Assembly (NCBI RefSeq): GCF_000002995.4
Contig: NW_025062479.1
Coordinates: 21,820,721-21,884,720, forward strand
DNA from: Brugia malayi
Lineage: Eukaryota; Nematoda; Chromadorea; Rhabditida; Onchocercidae
Direction of reading: 5' to 3'
DNA: 64,000 nucleotides
The notes under the pieces were generated by a model. It was not told where the DNA came from. It searched no databases and saw only the letters and a program-made list of their open reading frames with translations. Below, piece after piece: positions 16,149-27,854 of this stretch. Each line of letters begins with the position of its first letter. Positions within the stretch are counted from its first letter, which is position 1. Both the position numbers and the translations under genes were made by a program.

Positions 16149-16657
16149 ATGACAGACAGTTACACAACGCACTCTTTGACGATGTCTTTCATTACTTCGT
16201 CTCTTCTAGCTAATTTTTCTTTGCTTATTATTATTCGATCAGTTAATCTACAAGAAAGTAAGTTTTTGCTTCATATGTTCAAAAAAAAAGTATTATTCTT
16301 AAAGTTTAGTTAAATACATATTAATTATTTAATTATCTATTGCTTTATATCAAATGAAAAAAAGTTGGAATGAAATATTTAACAAAAAATTTTAAGAAAC
16401 TATAGACTAAATTAAATTATTTAGAATTTCTCAATGATAATCCAGTAAATTGGCTTCATGATTTTGTTCGACGCGGAAAAGGTTCTGTTTCCAAGTTACC
16501 ATTTGATGAAATATTCATCGATCAGTTAAATGGCGATACAAATAGCATTTCAACAAATACTTTAACTGAAATGTCTGGAGAGAATGCAAATGTTGTAAAA
16601 ATTGGTGGTGATGTTAGTCGCTTGCTTTTTCTGGATGAAGTTCAAAGGTTAATGTAA
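16149..16657 (+). CDS. Small protein with hydrophobic N terminus (113 aa), unknown
   Basis: Exons 16149-16257 and 16425-16657 join in phase 1 with GTAAGT and TTTAG. The start MTDSYTTHSLTM leads into a hydrophobic stretch (SFITSSLLANFSLLIIIRSV, about residues 13-32) that could be a signal peptide; the rest is polar (NPVNWLHDFVRRGKGSVSKL, later MSGENANVVKIGGDVSRL). The frame closes with GTTCAAAGGTTAATGTAA at 16640-16657. AATAAA follows at about 16796. A donor-like GGTTAATG overlaps the last codons, but splicing it to the next acceptor (17046) runs into a stop, so this is modelled as separate from the metallo-hydrolase gene 395 bp downstream. Spacing and strand would suit an operon. No family recognised. 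Confidence 0.55.
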
Positions 16658-17052
16658 TCAAATGAATTAGAAAGAATTATACTCTCATTTGTAAATTTAA
16701 TTTTAGTAATTGATCTCCCATTTTCAACAGTTAACCATCGGTAATATAAACTATAAAGTGGTATTGTTGAAATTCATGAAAAGAAGTAGAAATATCAATA
16801 AAAAAAAAAAAAAAAAAATTCTGAATTACAGAATTATTTACTTAATACATAGTTGTTTATTTATTTATGACAATGAATACTTCCTGGTTAATTAAAGTTA
16901 GATGCCGTGATCTTTTCGGCAACCTGATCCGGAAGTGACAAATAGAGAGAGAGAAAGAGAGAGAAGTGATGAAATGAAGGAATGAATTATCGAAATAATT
17001 TTATTCAACAATTCGTGTTTTACCTTTAATTAATTTTCTATTTCAGTTTAAT
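16658..17052 (+). promoter_or_regulatory. Intergenic spacer with an ETS-like site before the MBLAC1-like gene
   Basis: The 395-bp spacer contains AATAAA (about 16796), a GC-richer stretch with GATCCGGAAGTGAC (16928-16941) matching the ETS-family core CCGGAAGT, then a GAGA-rich run and an acceptor TTTCTATTTCAG just before the next ATG. A site match by eye is weak evidence of binding. Confidence 0.35.
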
Positions 17053-17918
17053 ATGACAACTAATAGTGCTTCAAAAGTTATTCCAATTTCTTCTGTTGTA
17101 CCTATAATAAAAATGAAATCACAAACAGCGTTATCAGCTACAACAATGACCTCGTCAATAACACCAACATTCATACCGGAATTAGTAACAGCCGAAACAG
17201 GAACATATTTCCGGCAATTTGGAAATGCTACCCAACAAACTCAAGTTGATTTCAAACGACTTGCATCGCTATTACAAGTAAAAGTTTTTTTTTTTTTTTT
17301 ACTATAAACAGTTCATATGTTACTCATCCCTTTTCCTGTCATCTTCGTTATTTTGAGCAAACCGTTCAGAAATATCCGGATAATCAAAATATCACAGTTA
17401 GATTTTAGAAAACAATGATAATTTAATTTCTAGCAAATGATTGATAAACGAAAAGCAAAGAAAAGTTATATTACAAAGGAGGAGGAAATGAAGCAAAATG
17501 TTAAGCTTAAGAATGATTCACTAGCCGGAGAAACAATTCGTTCATCTTTTCAACAAAATACATTCAGTGTATCGGATCTGAAACCTATTGAGATTCGTTA
17601 TCATCATTTGAATCCGGATTCGAAACCAGAAAACAGTTATGCCATTTCCAAGTATGTTTTCAACTAGATATTTCTTCTCTGGTTATAAGGATGAAGATAA
17701 AGGAGAGAAACAAAAATCTATAAGATAAAATTGGTATAGTGCTTATTGCTTATGTTGACCTTTGACATTCTTAGTTTCCCTCTGTTGAATTAGATTACAA
17801 GTTAAGTTATTGATGTAAGATCAACTCTTATTTAAATTTGCTAGTATATTTATATCATATTAACTCTCATCATGATGTACTATAAAATATATTCATTAAT
17901 AGTATTTTATCACTATAA

Positions 17919-17961
<43 letters not shown>

Positions 17962-19833
17962 ATTTGGAAATAAAAAATGCAAAAAAGATATCTGAAAATG
18001 GCAATTCTATTGGAGAAAATGAAGGTTTGTAATTGAGGCATATCAAAAATGATTTGAATAAATTAAATTAAAATATTTTAATTTATAAAAATGACTAAAT
18101 CATTGATTAGATTAAAAACAGATGATAATAGTATATTTTGTGTTATACATACTTAGTAAACTTCATATTTTGATTTTAAAAAAATTCAAAATAAGATAAC
18201 TTAAGCATTGAAAAGAAGTAGTCGATATCCTAATGAAATATTGGCATCAATTTTTATAACTAAGCATAAAAAGGTGAACGATGATATGGCATTATCAAAA
18301 ATTGCATTACCAACATCTGAAATGCATACCAATGAGAATCCGATGATTTATATTATCAGACAAGTAAGTTAGTTACTATATTTGCAAAGTTTGATTATTT
18401 CACTAATTAAGCCGAAAAATTACTGTTCTATTTCTCAGATCAAAAACAAAAAAAAAAGGCCAAGTTAAAAAAAAATAATAATACAAACAAGAATGATGTT
18501 TGGTATACAAAGCAAAATAAAATTTACTGTACAGTGGTATCAAAGGTCAAGGGAATACTAAATGCAAAGTTGACCTTTACTAGGCTTATTATTATTATCA
18601 TTTTAGGGTTCCATTGTACAGAACAATAGAAATGGTTACGAATTTGTGTCCACAATTACACTTGTCGTTGATAATGGAGAAAAGATTCTGATAGACACTG
18701 GGCTCTCTACTGATATCAACGAGCGCACTTGGATATTGCAAAGTTTGTTTAACAAAGATGCACTACTACTAATTAATTAATTATGATTATTTTCAAAATG
18801 TACATTTCCATTTTCAATAGTTTCAAATATTTAAATATTTTTTTGCTCTAGGATTAAGTGAACTTGGTGCTCCACCACCATCTATCAATCATGTAATCAC
18901 AACTCATGGGCATCCTGATCATTCGGGTAACACCAATCATTTCCCGGATGCATTTCATTATGCTGGAAGATTTGTGCATCTTGGGACGCACTCCTACTTT
19001 TCACGAATTTTCGAGGTTTACTTTTCAAAAATTATTAACATTTTAATCAATAGACATTATCCTAGATTTGAGAAACATATATTCATTTATGCTACAATAG
19101 TAAACTTAGAATTATTTGTACAAAACAAGAAAAAAACTAAATTTTCTCAAAAAAAAAAGTTATAAAACTAGATAAAGATTTCAGACTGATGTTGAAAAAT
19201 TAACGGAAAATGTTTATTTATTGAAAACACCAGGTCATACATCTGATGACATCTCTGTTCTCATAAATAACACTAGTTTTTTTGGCACCGTCATTGTTTC
19301 CGGTAAGATCAATACTTTTAGCAAACAAAACTTTCAAATTCTAATTTCTTGTCAAATATTTTTCTCTCTTCAAAGTTGAAATTATTTGATTATTTTGGGT
19401 TTAGAATTGTATCAGCCTAATTGTTGTCAATATCAACTCACACCTATTAGAATCTATTTACGATGAAAAATTCTCAATAACAAATAAAAATATTAATCGT
19501 TTGATTAGTTCATTATTCATTTAAACTTTTTATAGTTTAGCATTCTCAAGCTTTTTTTTCAAAAAAAAAAGTGGAGCAATAAAAAATTTATTTTCAAAAA
19601 ATTTTACTGGTGAAAAGACTACTTTCATTTGTATTGAAGGTGATATATTTATACAAAAGGAAGATATGAAAGATTCAAGAATATGGAAACAGTTAGCAAC
19701 AAATGAAATACAACAAGAAGAATCAAGAAGACGATTACTCTGCTTAGCTGATTGTATCATTCCAGGACATGGGTCATTATTTCGGGTAAAAAGTAGCATG
19801 AAACGAATGCTAAATTGCCCTGATAGCTATTGA
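17053..19833 (+). CDS. Metallo-beta-lactamase-fold hydrolase, MBLAC1/SWIP-10-like
   Basis: Eight exons, all in frame, 425 aa: 17053-17277, 17434-17651, 17960-18024, 18206-18363, 18607-18742, 18852-19015, 19185-19302, 19640-19833. The N-terminal half (about 210 aa) is low-similarity, Ser/Thr-rich then charged. The C-terminal half is a metallo-beta-lactamase domain with all metal ligands: HGHPDH (His286, His288, Asp290, His291), TPGHTSDD (His340), SGD (Asp363) and IPGHGSLF (His405). Entry strand VVDNGEKILIDTGLS is typical. In animals MBLAC1 processes histone mRNA 3' ends or acts as a hydrolase, and C. elegans swip-10 acts in glia to restrain dopamine neurons; that role is transferred from the family, not seen. 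The acceptor of the last exon (TTGTATTGAAG) is non-classical but fits the frame. Confidence 0.88.
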
Positions 19834-20719
19834 TAATTATCATTATCATTAATCGAAAAACAAGCAAAAATATTTTACACAACAAAGAAAATTTTCCTAG
19901 CCCTTATAATATATCAAGGATTCTGCAGTAAGCAGTAATTAATAAAATTAATGATAAAGAAGTAACCATAAAATCAATAATAAAGAACAGATCATTTTCC
20001 TTCAAATGAATTGAATAATTACTGTGCATGGATATTACATGATAACATGACAAGCCAACTATTAATTTTTATCATGTAATTGTTTTTGGAAAGACTAATC
20101 AACTGTCTGCATCCAATTGTTATGCATAATTAAATTATTAATTATGGCATAGACTGTCATACTCTATTATAATATCGTTAATCAAACTTAAAGGTGAAAA
20201 AAATATGAATATTATATTTTATTACATTTGCGAAAAAATAGAAAAAAACCAATTTGCTGTAAACATTGTTGCAAAAAAAAAAAAATCTACTAGTAAGAGA
20301 ACTGAATAAATGTTTGGTAAAAAGATACAGAATAGATGAAAAACTCTCAACCAGGTGACTGCTAAAAAGTTTAACTTATACAAAGAAATAAGAAAACAAA
20401 ATCTTAGAATAAATTTCGAAGACCACTTGTAAACAAATCCTATATGTGTCCGTAAAGACAAAAAAGAAATAACAATGAGTTTTAATGAACAACAAGACCT
20501 AAGAATTGTTGTTAATCGACAAGTTAAAATATGCATCTTGCCTTGTAAACATTAATTGTGATTAAACTTTTATTAAATATACAGTAATATGATTGGAATA
20601 AAAAGTTATGAAATGCATAAATGGGAAAACTGATGCAAAAAAAAAAAAATGGTGAATATCAGTCTGGATTGTAAAATTCAATCCCGGTGCAACTGAAAAT
20701 AACTGAAAAAAAAATCATT
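19834..20719. other. Intergenic region between convergent genes
   Basis: 3' flanks of the metallo-hydrolase (+) and the tail-membrane protein (-). TTTATT near 20569 reads AATAAA on the minus strand and may end the minus gene. A minus-strand ORF over 20222-20536 shows no splice support or conserved motif. Confidence 0.5.
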
Positions 20720-23405
20720 TCATGACGATAAATTAGGAAGAATCTTTTTGCTCCATTGCGTCCAATGTTTTATCACGAATCGATCAACACCAAAATAGTT
20801 CGCTGCCTTATAGATGATAAAAGCGTAGAGAACACACAGCAAAAGATGGATGAAAGTCAAAATGTAGGGATGATCAACAAGATGGCTCGACAACTTCATG
20901 AAATTTCCTGCACCAGAAATGGTTCCGCTGGACTTTGCTGATGTTTCCTGGAAAGACTTCATGTAGATTTCTTACCAAATAATTTAATATGTCTAAAATA
21001 AAGTTTTTAACTTTCAAAAAAATTGTCTTAGCATTTCCAATACAAAAGCCTATTAGCGCAAAAACCTATTGGTGTAAAAATGTAATTTCCATCTAAAAAG
21101 GTGCTCTCTAGTAATTCTCTAACGAATGTCACAACACTCGGAATTATCTACAAGTATCGCTAATGAAAAAGGTGTAACACTGACTAGTATCTACCTCTGG
21201 TTACAGTAAACGAAAATAGTAAGTACCGAAGAGTGATTTTTAAGTGCGGCCGAATTGGCTGAAGTGATTATCGAATGACGTACATTGTTCGGTAGTAGCT
21301 TTTCAACTGAATCAGTTTTAACAATCTGAGACGTCTAAAAGGAAACATTAATAAAGTGGAAGATAAATTGGCAACATAATTTCTTGTCCTTTTAAGCCAT
21401 ACATTACATCATTTAAAAAGGGCCGGCCTTATGGAAAATCCGATAAAAAACAGAGAAAGGAACATACCAAACTTGTGGAAGGTTTCGAACGACGCAATTT
21501 ACGACCACGTGATCGTGACCGTGAATTACGTCGCGAAAAATCCTTTTTCTTAACCAAAGGTATCGTTTGAGATATAGTGCCTTTTTTCGCCGATGTCTGC
21601 GCCATCTTCAAAAAATCAATACGTAATTAAAGCTTAACAAACAAAGAAGAAAAAAAAAAAACAGATTTAAGGCAATAAATATATTAATTGCACGGTAAGG
21701 CATATATAATAACATACAACAAAATAAAGCTTAAGAATACGGTTCTTTGAACATGAGCATATAAAACAGTTCATTTTTTAAGTACGAATTTAACAGTAAT
21801 AGTTCTTACTTCTAATAAAGGTGTTTTATCTCATATAAAAAACTTACAATCATCTTACCTTTACTGTTATCTCTACTTACGCAGAACTAGATGTCTATTT
21901 AAAACAATCTCTTCAGCAATCTTGCTAACTATTCATATTCTAATTAGTATTGCTTATCATTCTACGCTACCAATGGCTGTCAATCCCAATAAGGCTCTCC
22001 TAATCATCATGTCCCTCTATCTATACCCTTCAACAAATCTAATAAGTCGAGTGGCCCTTTTACAATACAAGAATGGAAGCAACTAGATAACTTGAATACT
22101 ACTGGAATGATTTTCTGCTTTTGTGATATAGCCTCATGCCAATACCGCCCAAATATATACAATATAGTGGAACCATTAAACCATTTAACTATCAACTATT
22201 TCAAAATCATAACTCCCTATTATGAAAAGCCAGTAATGAATAGTAAAAGATATTTAAACATAAAACGATAATTTGAACCTGTAGCACAGGCAAATAATTA
22301 AATTCAAAACGATATCAACGGAACATTTCTAATAAAATTCGCAACAGTGCTGAATAGATTATATTTGAGCAGTTTATGCCACGGCCTTTATTACACCAAT
22401 ACAGCAGACTGAAGGAATAAATCAACCACTAAAGAACAATGGACGACCCTGACAGATAATGAAATGTCACCACGGTACTGCTGTTCTAATATAATGCAAA
22501 AATCCTAGCCCTTCTCTTCACCCTTCAACAGCCTCTTACTACCCATCGGCTACTTCATTACACAGCAAGGGAAGAAATGAACCCTCTTTCATAGCAATTC
22601 ACATCAGATAATCACTTCACTCCACTGTCTATCTCCACCCACCTTAATTCATAAATTAATTGGGATTCACGAAAAAAAAAAAAAAAAAAAGAAAAAAAAA
22701 CAAATGTATTTCAGCCATCCGACTACAGACAGTGCTCTCCTTTGTTTTCAAAAATTTACAAATTTTGTGTCACTCAAATAATGCTTAAAAAATGACTATG
22801 CGTAAAATGTGAAGCGTTTATAATTTGAGTAGGGAGACTTGATTGAGTAGATTTTTCCATAATAAAACATAAAAACTTAAGTAATTCAGAAAAAGAGTAC
22901 GAAATCAAAAAGCAAATGTCCATTTTCTAAATGAATGGTTGAAGAACAAGGTGAAAAACACTTAAAAAAAAGTCGGAACAGAGACTCACAGTGCCTCTTT
23001 CTTTCGAGGTCCGTGAGAAACACTAAACTTACTTTTTGCTCACAATCTACAAAACTTGGTGAAAAACCAAGTGGTGAAAGAGTTGATGGTGGCTCGGTGT
23101 GATTCGATTCAAACGAAATATTCTTCAAATTCTGAAGTGAAGTAAACCTGAGGCATTTTAAGACTTGAAGTTATAAAATTCAAATCACAGAAAGATAAAT
23201 TGTTGGGACAAAATAAAATGCCACGTGCTTTGGTTAGTAAACACCAGGATAACGATTTTAAAAGCAACAAACAACAGATAAAGTTGCATGAACACACCTG
23301 TAATTGATTTTCAGATTTTGTGCGAGATAATTTCATTTTTGGTGTTGATGAATTCAGAGGACCAACTCTCATTCGTGGTGAACGCCTCACTTCGCAGCTA
23401 CTCAT
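20720..23405 (-). CDS. Basic, Ser/Pro-rich protein with one C-terminal membrane segment; possible nuclear-envelope protein
   Basis: Five minus-strand exons, all phase 0, 226 aa: 23405-23298, 23131-23033, 21605-21468, 21334-21227, 20947-20720. It begins MSSCEVRRSPRMRVGPLNSS, with several Ser/Thr-Pro motifs (RRSPRM, STPKM, TLSPLGFSP) that suit proline-directed kinases. An Arg/Ser patch follows (SRRNSRSRSRGRKLRRSK). One membrane segment lies near the C terminus (about residues 182-203, LTFIHLLLCVLYAFIIYK) followed by a short basic tail. Basic RS-rich N part plus one late membrane pass is the layout of some inner nuclear membrane proteins such as LAP2; this is inference from layout only. The third exon may instead be a first exon with its own ATG (21605). 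The acceptor TTTTTTGAAG before it is weak. Family not recognised. Confidence 0.6.
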
Positions 23406-24258
23406 CTTTAAAGGCCAAACACTTCTTCGTTTGCTGTCAAAAAATGATTTTCAGATGCAAAACAAAAGATGAATATGTCACCTTTAAACTCAGAGAAAAA
23501 GTAGATGAAAAGGAAATACAATACAAATACTACAAAATGTGGAAAGTTTTGTGCATAGTTACAAAATTCTATATATATATATATATATATGAAATCACTT
23601 ACTGAACTAATAGAAATAAAATTATAAAAATCTTGAAAGCGTAATTGCTGAACTCAAAGAGATCGATGAAAATTTTCAGACCTCAAGTAAAATTACAAAA
23701 AACTAGAAGAAGAATAATTATCCACTTCATCTTACACAGAACAATAACAAAAAAATATATCAGATCTATGTAAATTAAATATTATCAAAATCACTGATAA
23801 AAGAACAATTGACAACTGTTCAAAGAATCTTTTCTAAAGAAAATTACAATGAGCAGAAACGAAGATTGTGATAATAATTAGGAGAGACTATAATGAAAAA
23901 GGCAGAAGGAAGTAAAAAGAACAGGCTGTTTCTGTTTTTGTGGTAGTAATGGAGAAGATATCAACTACAGAAAATAAAATGTTGCACTGATCCATTGGTA
24001 AGTTCCGGATTACCGCTTATCCCTCCTTCCCCTCTCCTTCTCTCTCTACATATATGTTCATGAATTGAGAAACGATAGAATTCTGCTAACAGTAGTGAAA
24101 ACAGTTTAAAAAGGAAAGACCTTTATGATGGACAGTACGGGTCAGAACAACACGCAAAGTTATTTCTTGCGAGAAGACAATGTTATAATCTAATGTGTAA
24201 TTGACAAACAGCTTGATCGAGATGAGCAAGGACATCTAAGCGTCAACTTACAGGTCAC

Positions 24259-24276
24259 GCTGACGTGCACGTCAGC
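24259..24276. promoter_or_regulatory. 18-bp perfect palindrome containing CRE/UPRE-like half sites
   Basis: GCTGACGTGCACGTCAGC is its own reverse complement. It contains two TGACGTG half sites, the core used by CREB/ATF/XBP1-type bZIP factors, and ACGTG cores used by bHLH-PAS factors. It lies in a GC-richer block (about 24230-24360) with a CCAAT box (near 24337), about 0.85 kb upstream of the minus-strand tail-membrane gene, where a promoter would be expected. Confidence 0.5.
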
Positions 24277-25392
24277 CACGAGATGTCACCACCCAACAGT
24301 TCTACCTCACGTCTCCGAAGAGCTAATAGAAAATGAACCAATGCAACGTTCAACTATAAACTTTGGCGGAATCACAAACTCGTTTTGAGCATTATTTTAT
24401 ACAAAACAGCACAAAAATTGTGATTTATTTATATTAGGTTTGATTAGCTCATGAATTGATCGATTGAGTGATTTGAGGATTGAGAGCTGATGAGCTATAG
24501 GATCTTATTGATGAATTAATTAATTCATATTTGAGAGTGATTCACAGCCAATTAATATTCATCATTTATCAAATGGCGCAAATGCAAATGACTTATGGCA
24601 GCTTGCAGATAATGAATTTATTTCAGAATTACAATTCATTGCTAAATGCGATGAACTGATTTCTGTTTCATACATCAATGAGTTATAATTTATGATCGTA
24701 CGACGTATCACTAAGCCTAGCAAAATTCTAGTGTTAACGTAAAAATAGAATACGATTAGGCTAGAAAATTTGAATGTGGAAAATAAATCTGAAAAACTGA
24801 GTTATAACATTTACTTTGTTTAATTTCAATTTTTACAATTACAATATTTCCCACTCATATTACTTACTTACCAAAATTTTGTTGTAGCATTAAAAAAAAA
24901 AAAAAAAAAATTAACTGAAAAATCAAAGTTCAAAGATAAATAGGAAGCCCTTAAATTAGTTAGTTAATTCTTGAATAAATCTACTAGGCAATACTAGACG
25001 ATAGGCGTAGTACAATCAACAATATTAAAGTATTATTTGGGTAAACATTCAATCAAAATCATTTGATGGAATTAATCGATGATCGTATATTCTCGTTGCA
25101 AGAATAAATGAGCAGCAAATGACAGAAAAGATGTGACAAGGAAGTAATTTACAGAACAAATAACTTATTGTCTATATCTATAGTTAGCAGTTTAAAAGAA
25201 GAAAAAAAAAAATTTTCAAAAATTTATGAACAGTTAGACAGTGTATAATTTAGTTTTGTGATGTGACCAGATATGATATTTTATTAATTTAATATTAATG
25301 ATATTTTGCTTTCTGCTTGAGAATTGAAAATAAAATTGCTCAGAAGTTGTTGAAATTTAGCCAATATAAAAGATATTATTGAAATAAATCGG

Positions 25393-25690
25393 TTTCAGTA
25401 AATGATTATCATCCAAGTAAATGAATCCTTTTCAGTAAATGATTATCATCCAAGTAAATGAATCCTTTTCAGTAAAAGATTATCATTCAAGTAAATGAAT
25501 CCTTTTCAGTAAAAGATTATCATTCAAGTAAATGAATCCTTTTCAGTAAAAGATTATCATTCAAGTAAATGAATCCTTTTCAGTAAAAGATTATCATTCA
25601 AGTAAATGAATCCTTTTCAGTAAAAGATTATCATTCAAGTAAATGAATCTTTTTCCATAAATGATTATTATGCAAGAAAATGAAACATGT
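25393..25690. repeat. 37-bp tandem repeat array, about 7.5 copies
   Basis: Unit TTTTCAGTAAAAGATTATCA followed by TTCAAGTAAATGAATCC. The first two copies carry variants (AATGATTATCATCC) and the last copies degenerate. Each unit contains a TTTTCAG that mimics a splice acceptor. It lies just downstream of the minus-strand partial gene. Confidence 0.92.
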
Positions 25691-25743
25691 AAAAAGTAAG
25701 TCGAAAATGATAACAAAAGTATCACTTAAAACGTCCGTCATTC

Positions 25744-26223
25744 TCATTTTCTTCTTTTAACTTTTTGACATTTCTGAAAAAAGAAAAGCAATAATTTTAA
25801 TCTGATATTATCATCCACTAAGATATTTTAGTGTAAAAAAATGATTTTAAGTGTAAGAATGAACAGAAAATGAATAGCATTCAATAAAAATGAAAAATGG
25901 AAAGTATTAATAACAAATTGATAGATTATATATCTTTTTTAAAGGTACTTTACGTTCAACTTTTTGCACAGCTTCCCATTTACTCATTGCATCATCAATT
26001 GTTTCACTCTGATTTGCTGAAATCATTTCACCTGAAATTATAATCTTAATTGTATTTGAAGTATTTCTTTTTTTTTTTTTTTAAAAATATTAAATTTTAT
26101 CAAAATTTGCTAATAAAAGTAATGTAATTTTTATCCTTGCTAACCTTCTCTAATTTTTGCAATTGCTCTTCTTTGTGCTGGCGATTTTATCGTTTCTTTG
26201 GATACTTTTGGTTTTAATTCTTG
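25744..26223 (-). CDS. 3' end of an unidentified minus-strand gene (partial)
   Basis: Three exons read in one frame: 26223-26145, 26031-25949, 25773-25744. Together they give QELKPKVSKETIKSPAQRRA, then IAKIREGEMISANQSETIDD, then AMSKWEAVQKVERK and a basic end KCQKVKRRK with TGA. The peptide is charged, helical in appearance and ends in a cluster of Lys/Arg resembling a nuclear localisation signal. Upstream exons must lie right of 26223 but none could be identified with confidence. Without splicing at 25949 the frame would instead read through to a stop about 14 codons further on. The family is not recognised. Confidence 0.45.
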
Positions 26224-27854
26224 CTATAAATTTAAATTTCATAAACAAATAAATAAATGCTATAACAAGTAATCCATATTTAATGCAATCGTTTGCATGC
26301 CAACTTGTAAATATGAGTGCAACTTAGATTGTATTTACTTTACATACAAAATGTTCAATTGAAATTTGGCGCTTTTTACACAAATGCGCTTTGAATGTAT
26401 ACATGAATGCCTCTTACAACAGTGTCACTTTTTTCAGTTGACAATTTTTTGCAGCATGTTGTGCTTAGCAGTATGGTTATTCTAATAAATGTGCAAATTT
26501 GTAAGCAAATAGATGCAATTTTGATGATAATTGATAATGAAGCTATTGATTCCATTTTTTTTTTTCTTTTTTTTTTTGATTTGATTTGATTTGGTTTGAT
26601 TTGATTTGATTTGTTCAACTGCACACACACTGCAAATTATATTATATTAAAATTTGAAGCAATCATCAAAATGAAATTTTCTGTCAAAAAATAAGATTGC
26701 TTATTTTTTTATTTTTTTTTTTTATAAATAAATATGATGAAAATTGATTTAGTGATAAAATGACTGCAAATATTTATAAATAAAATATTTTTTGAAATAT
26801 TTTTGTAGAAGAAATTCCCACACAGTGTGCAAAAAATAATGAGAACTGCAAATGATGGCAACCGCTTCCGTAGTCGTAATAGTAAATAAATGAATGATAA
26901 ATTATAAAATACGCCTTTTAAACTTTTTTCAAATAATTTTATTCTCATTATATGCAAATATTCTTCGATTTATTTGATAAATTCCCTGCAAAAAATATGC
27001 AGAAAATGATAAATTTCAATCATTTCTGCAATTTCAATGTAATCAAAATTTATTTAATTAGCATTTTAATTATATCCAAGAAAATTGATTTAAAAAAAAA
27101 TCATTAAAATATAAGCATATTAAATTTTTAAGCAAAAATTGAATGGATATGCCAGAGGTCATTTTGAATGGACGATCGCTAATGCTAATAAATTTTGCTA
27201 TGAATTTCAAATTATTATATTAAATAATTAGCAAATATTAACATCTTTTAAATTATAGAAATTTAATATCGTTCAAATTTGTATACTTCTTATGAATAAT
27301 CTTGATGATCTGTTGATATATCATATTTCAATCAAAATTTCCCGAATGTATCATTTAGAAAAATGAAACAAAAAAAAAAAAAAAAAGTTTGCTCTGTTTA
27401 AAATTAAAAATCAATCAGTAAGAAAATGTTTTGAATTTACACATGAAAGTGAGTGAATGTTTCTAATTTAAAAGTTTAACGATTATTTCGTTGAAAAATT
27501 TCGGACAATTCGTGCGTGCATCTCAGTCCCATTTCAATTCATATCATTGCTCAACAAATGCAAAAATAGAGAACGATCGTGCTCTGTGACCCCTATTTGA
27601 CCTATTTAATGTCCCCCTTTTTAGTGTCACATAATGCCATGAGGACAAGATGTTTTCATGTGAACTTGAATTACTATTTATCACTAATGGAGTCCAATGT
27701 TTGTTGTTTTTTTTTATTCTTTTTTTTTTCCTTTTCTTTCTTTTTTATTTTTTATTTTTTTTTATTTTTTTTTTTTTGGTATAATTATTGTAAGTTATTT
27801 TTACTGCAATATTATTTATAGTTTTAAAAAAAAGAGAAAAATTTGCACGAAGAG
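26224..27854. other. Region of unclear content between minus partial gene and SOAT
   Basis: Should contain the missing 5' exons of the minus-strand gene and the SOAT promoter. Seen: a (GATTT)n pentanucleotide run (26576-26615), poly-T tracts at 26557-26578 and 27717-27777, and AT-rich filler. ORFs at 26376-26957 and 27579-27900 have no splice or motif support. Confidence 0.4.

Larger units (their letters stand above)
23406..25743. other. Intergenic region between two minus-strand genes
   Basis: Holds an (AT)n run at 23569-23590, a GC-richer promoter-like block with the 18-bp palindrome, poly-A near 24893-24910 and a 37-bp tandem array (25393-25690). No further gene supported. Confidence 0.5.

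Noticed and set aside
20222..20536. 104-codon minus-strand ORF
   Set aside because: Hydrophobic and Cys-rich composition from AT-rich DNA, no start context, no splice sites joining it to the neighbouring minus gene.
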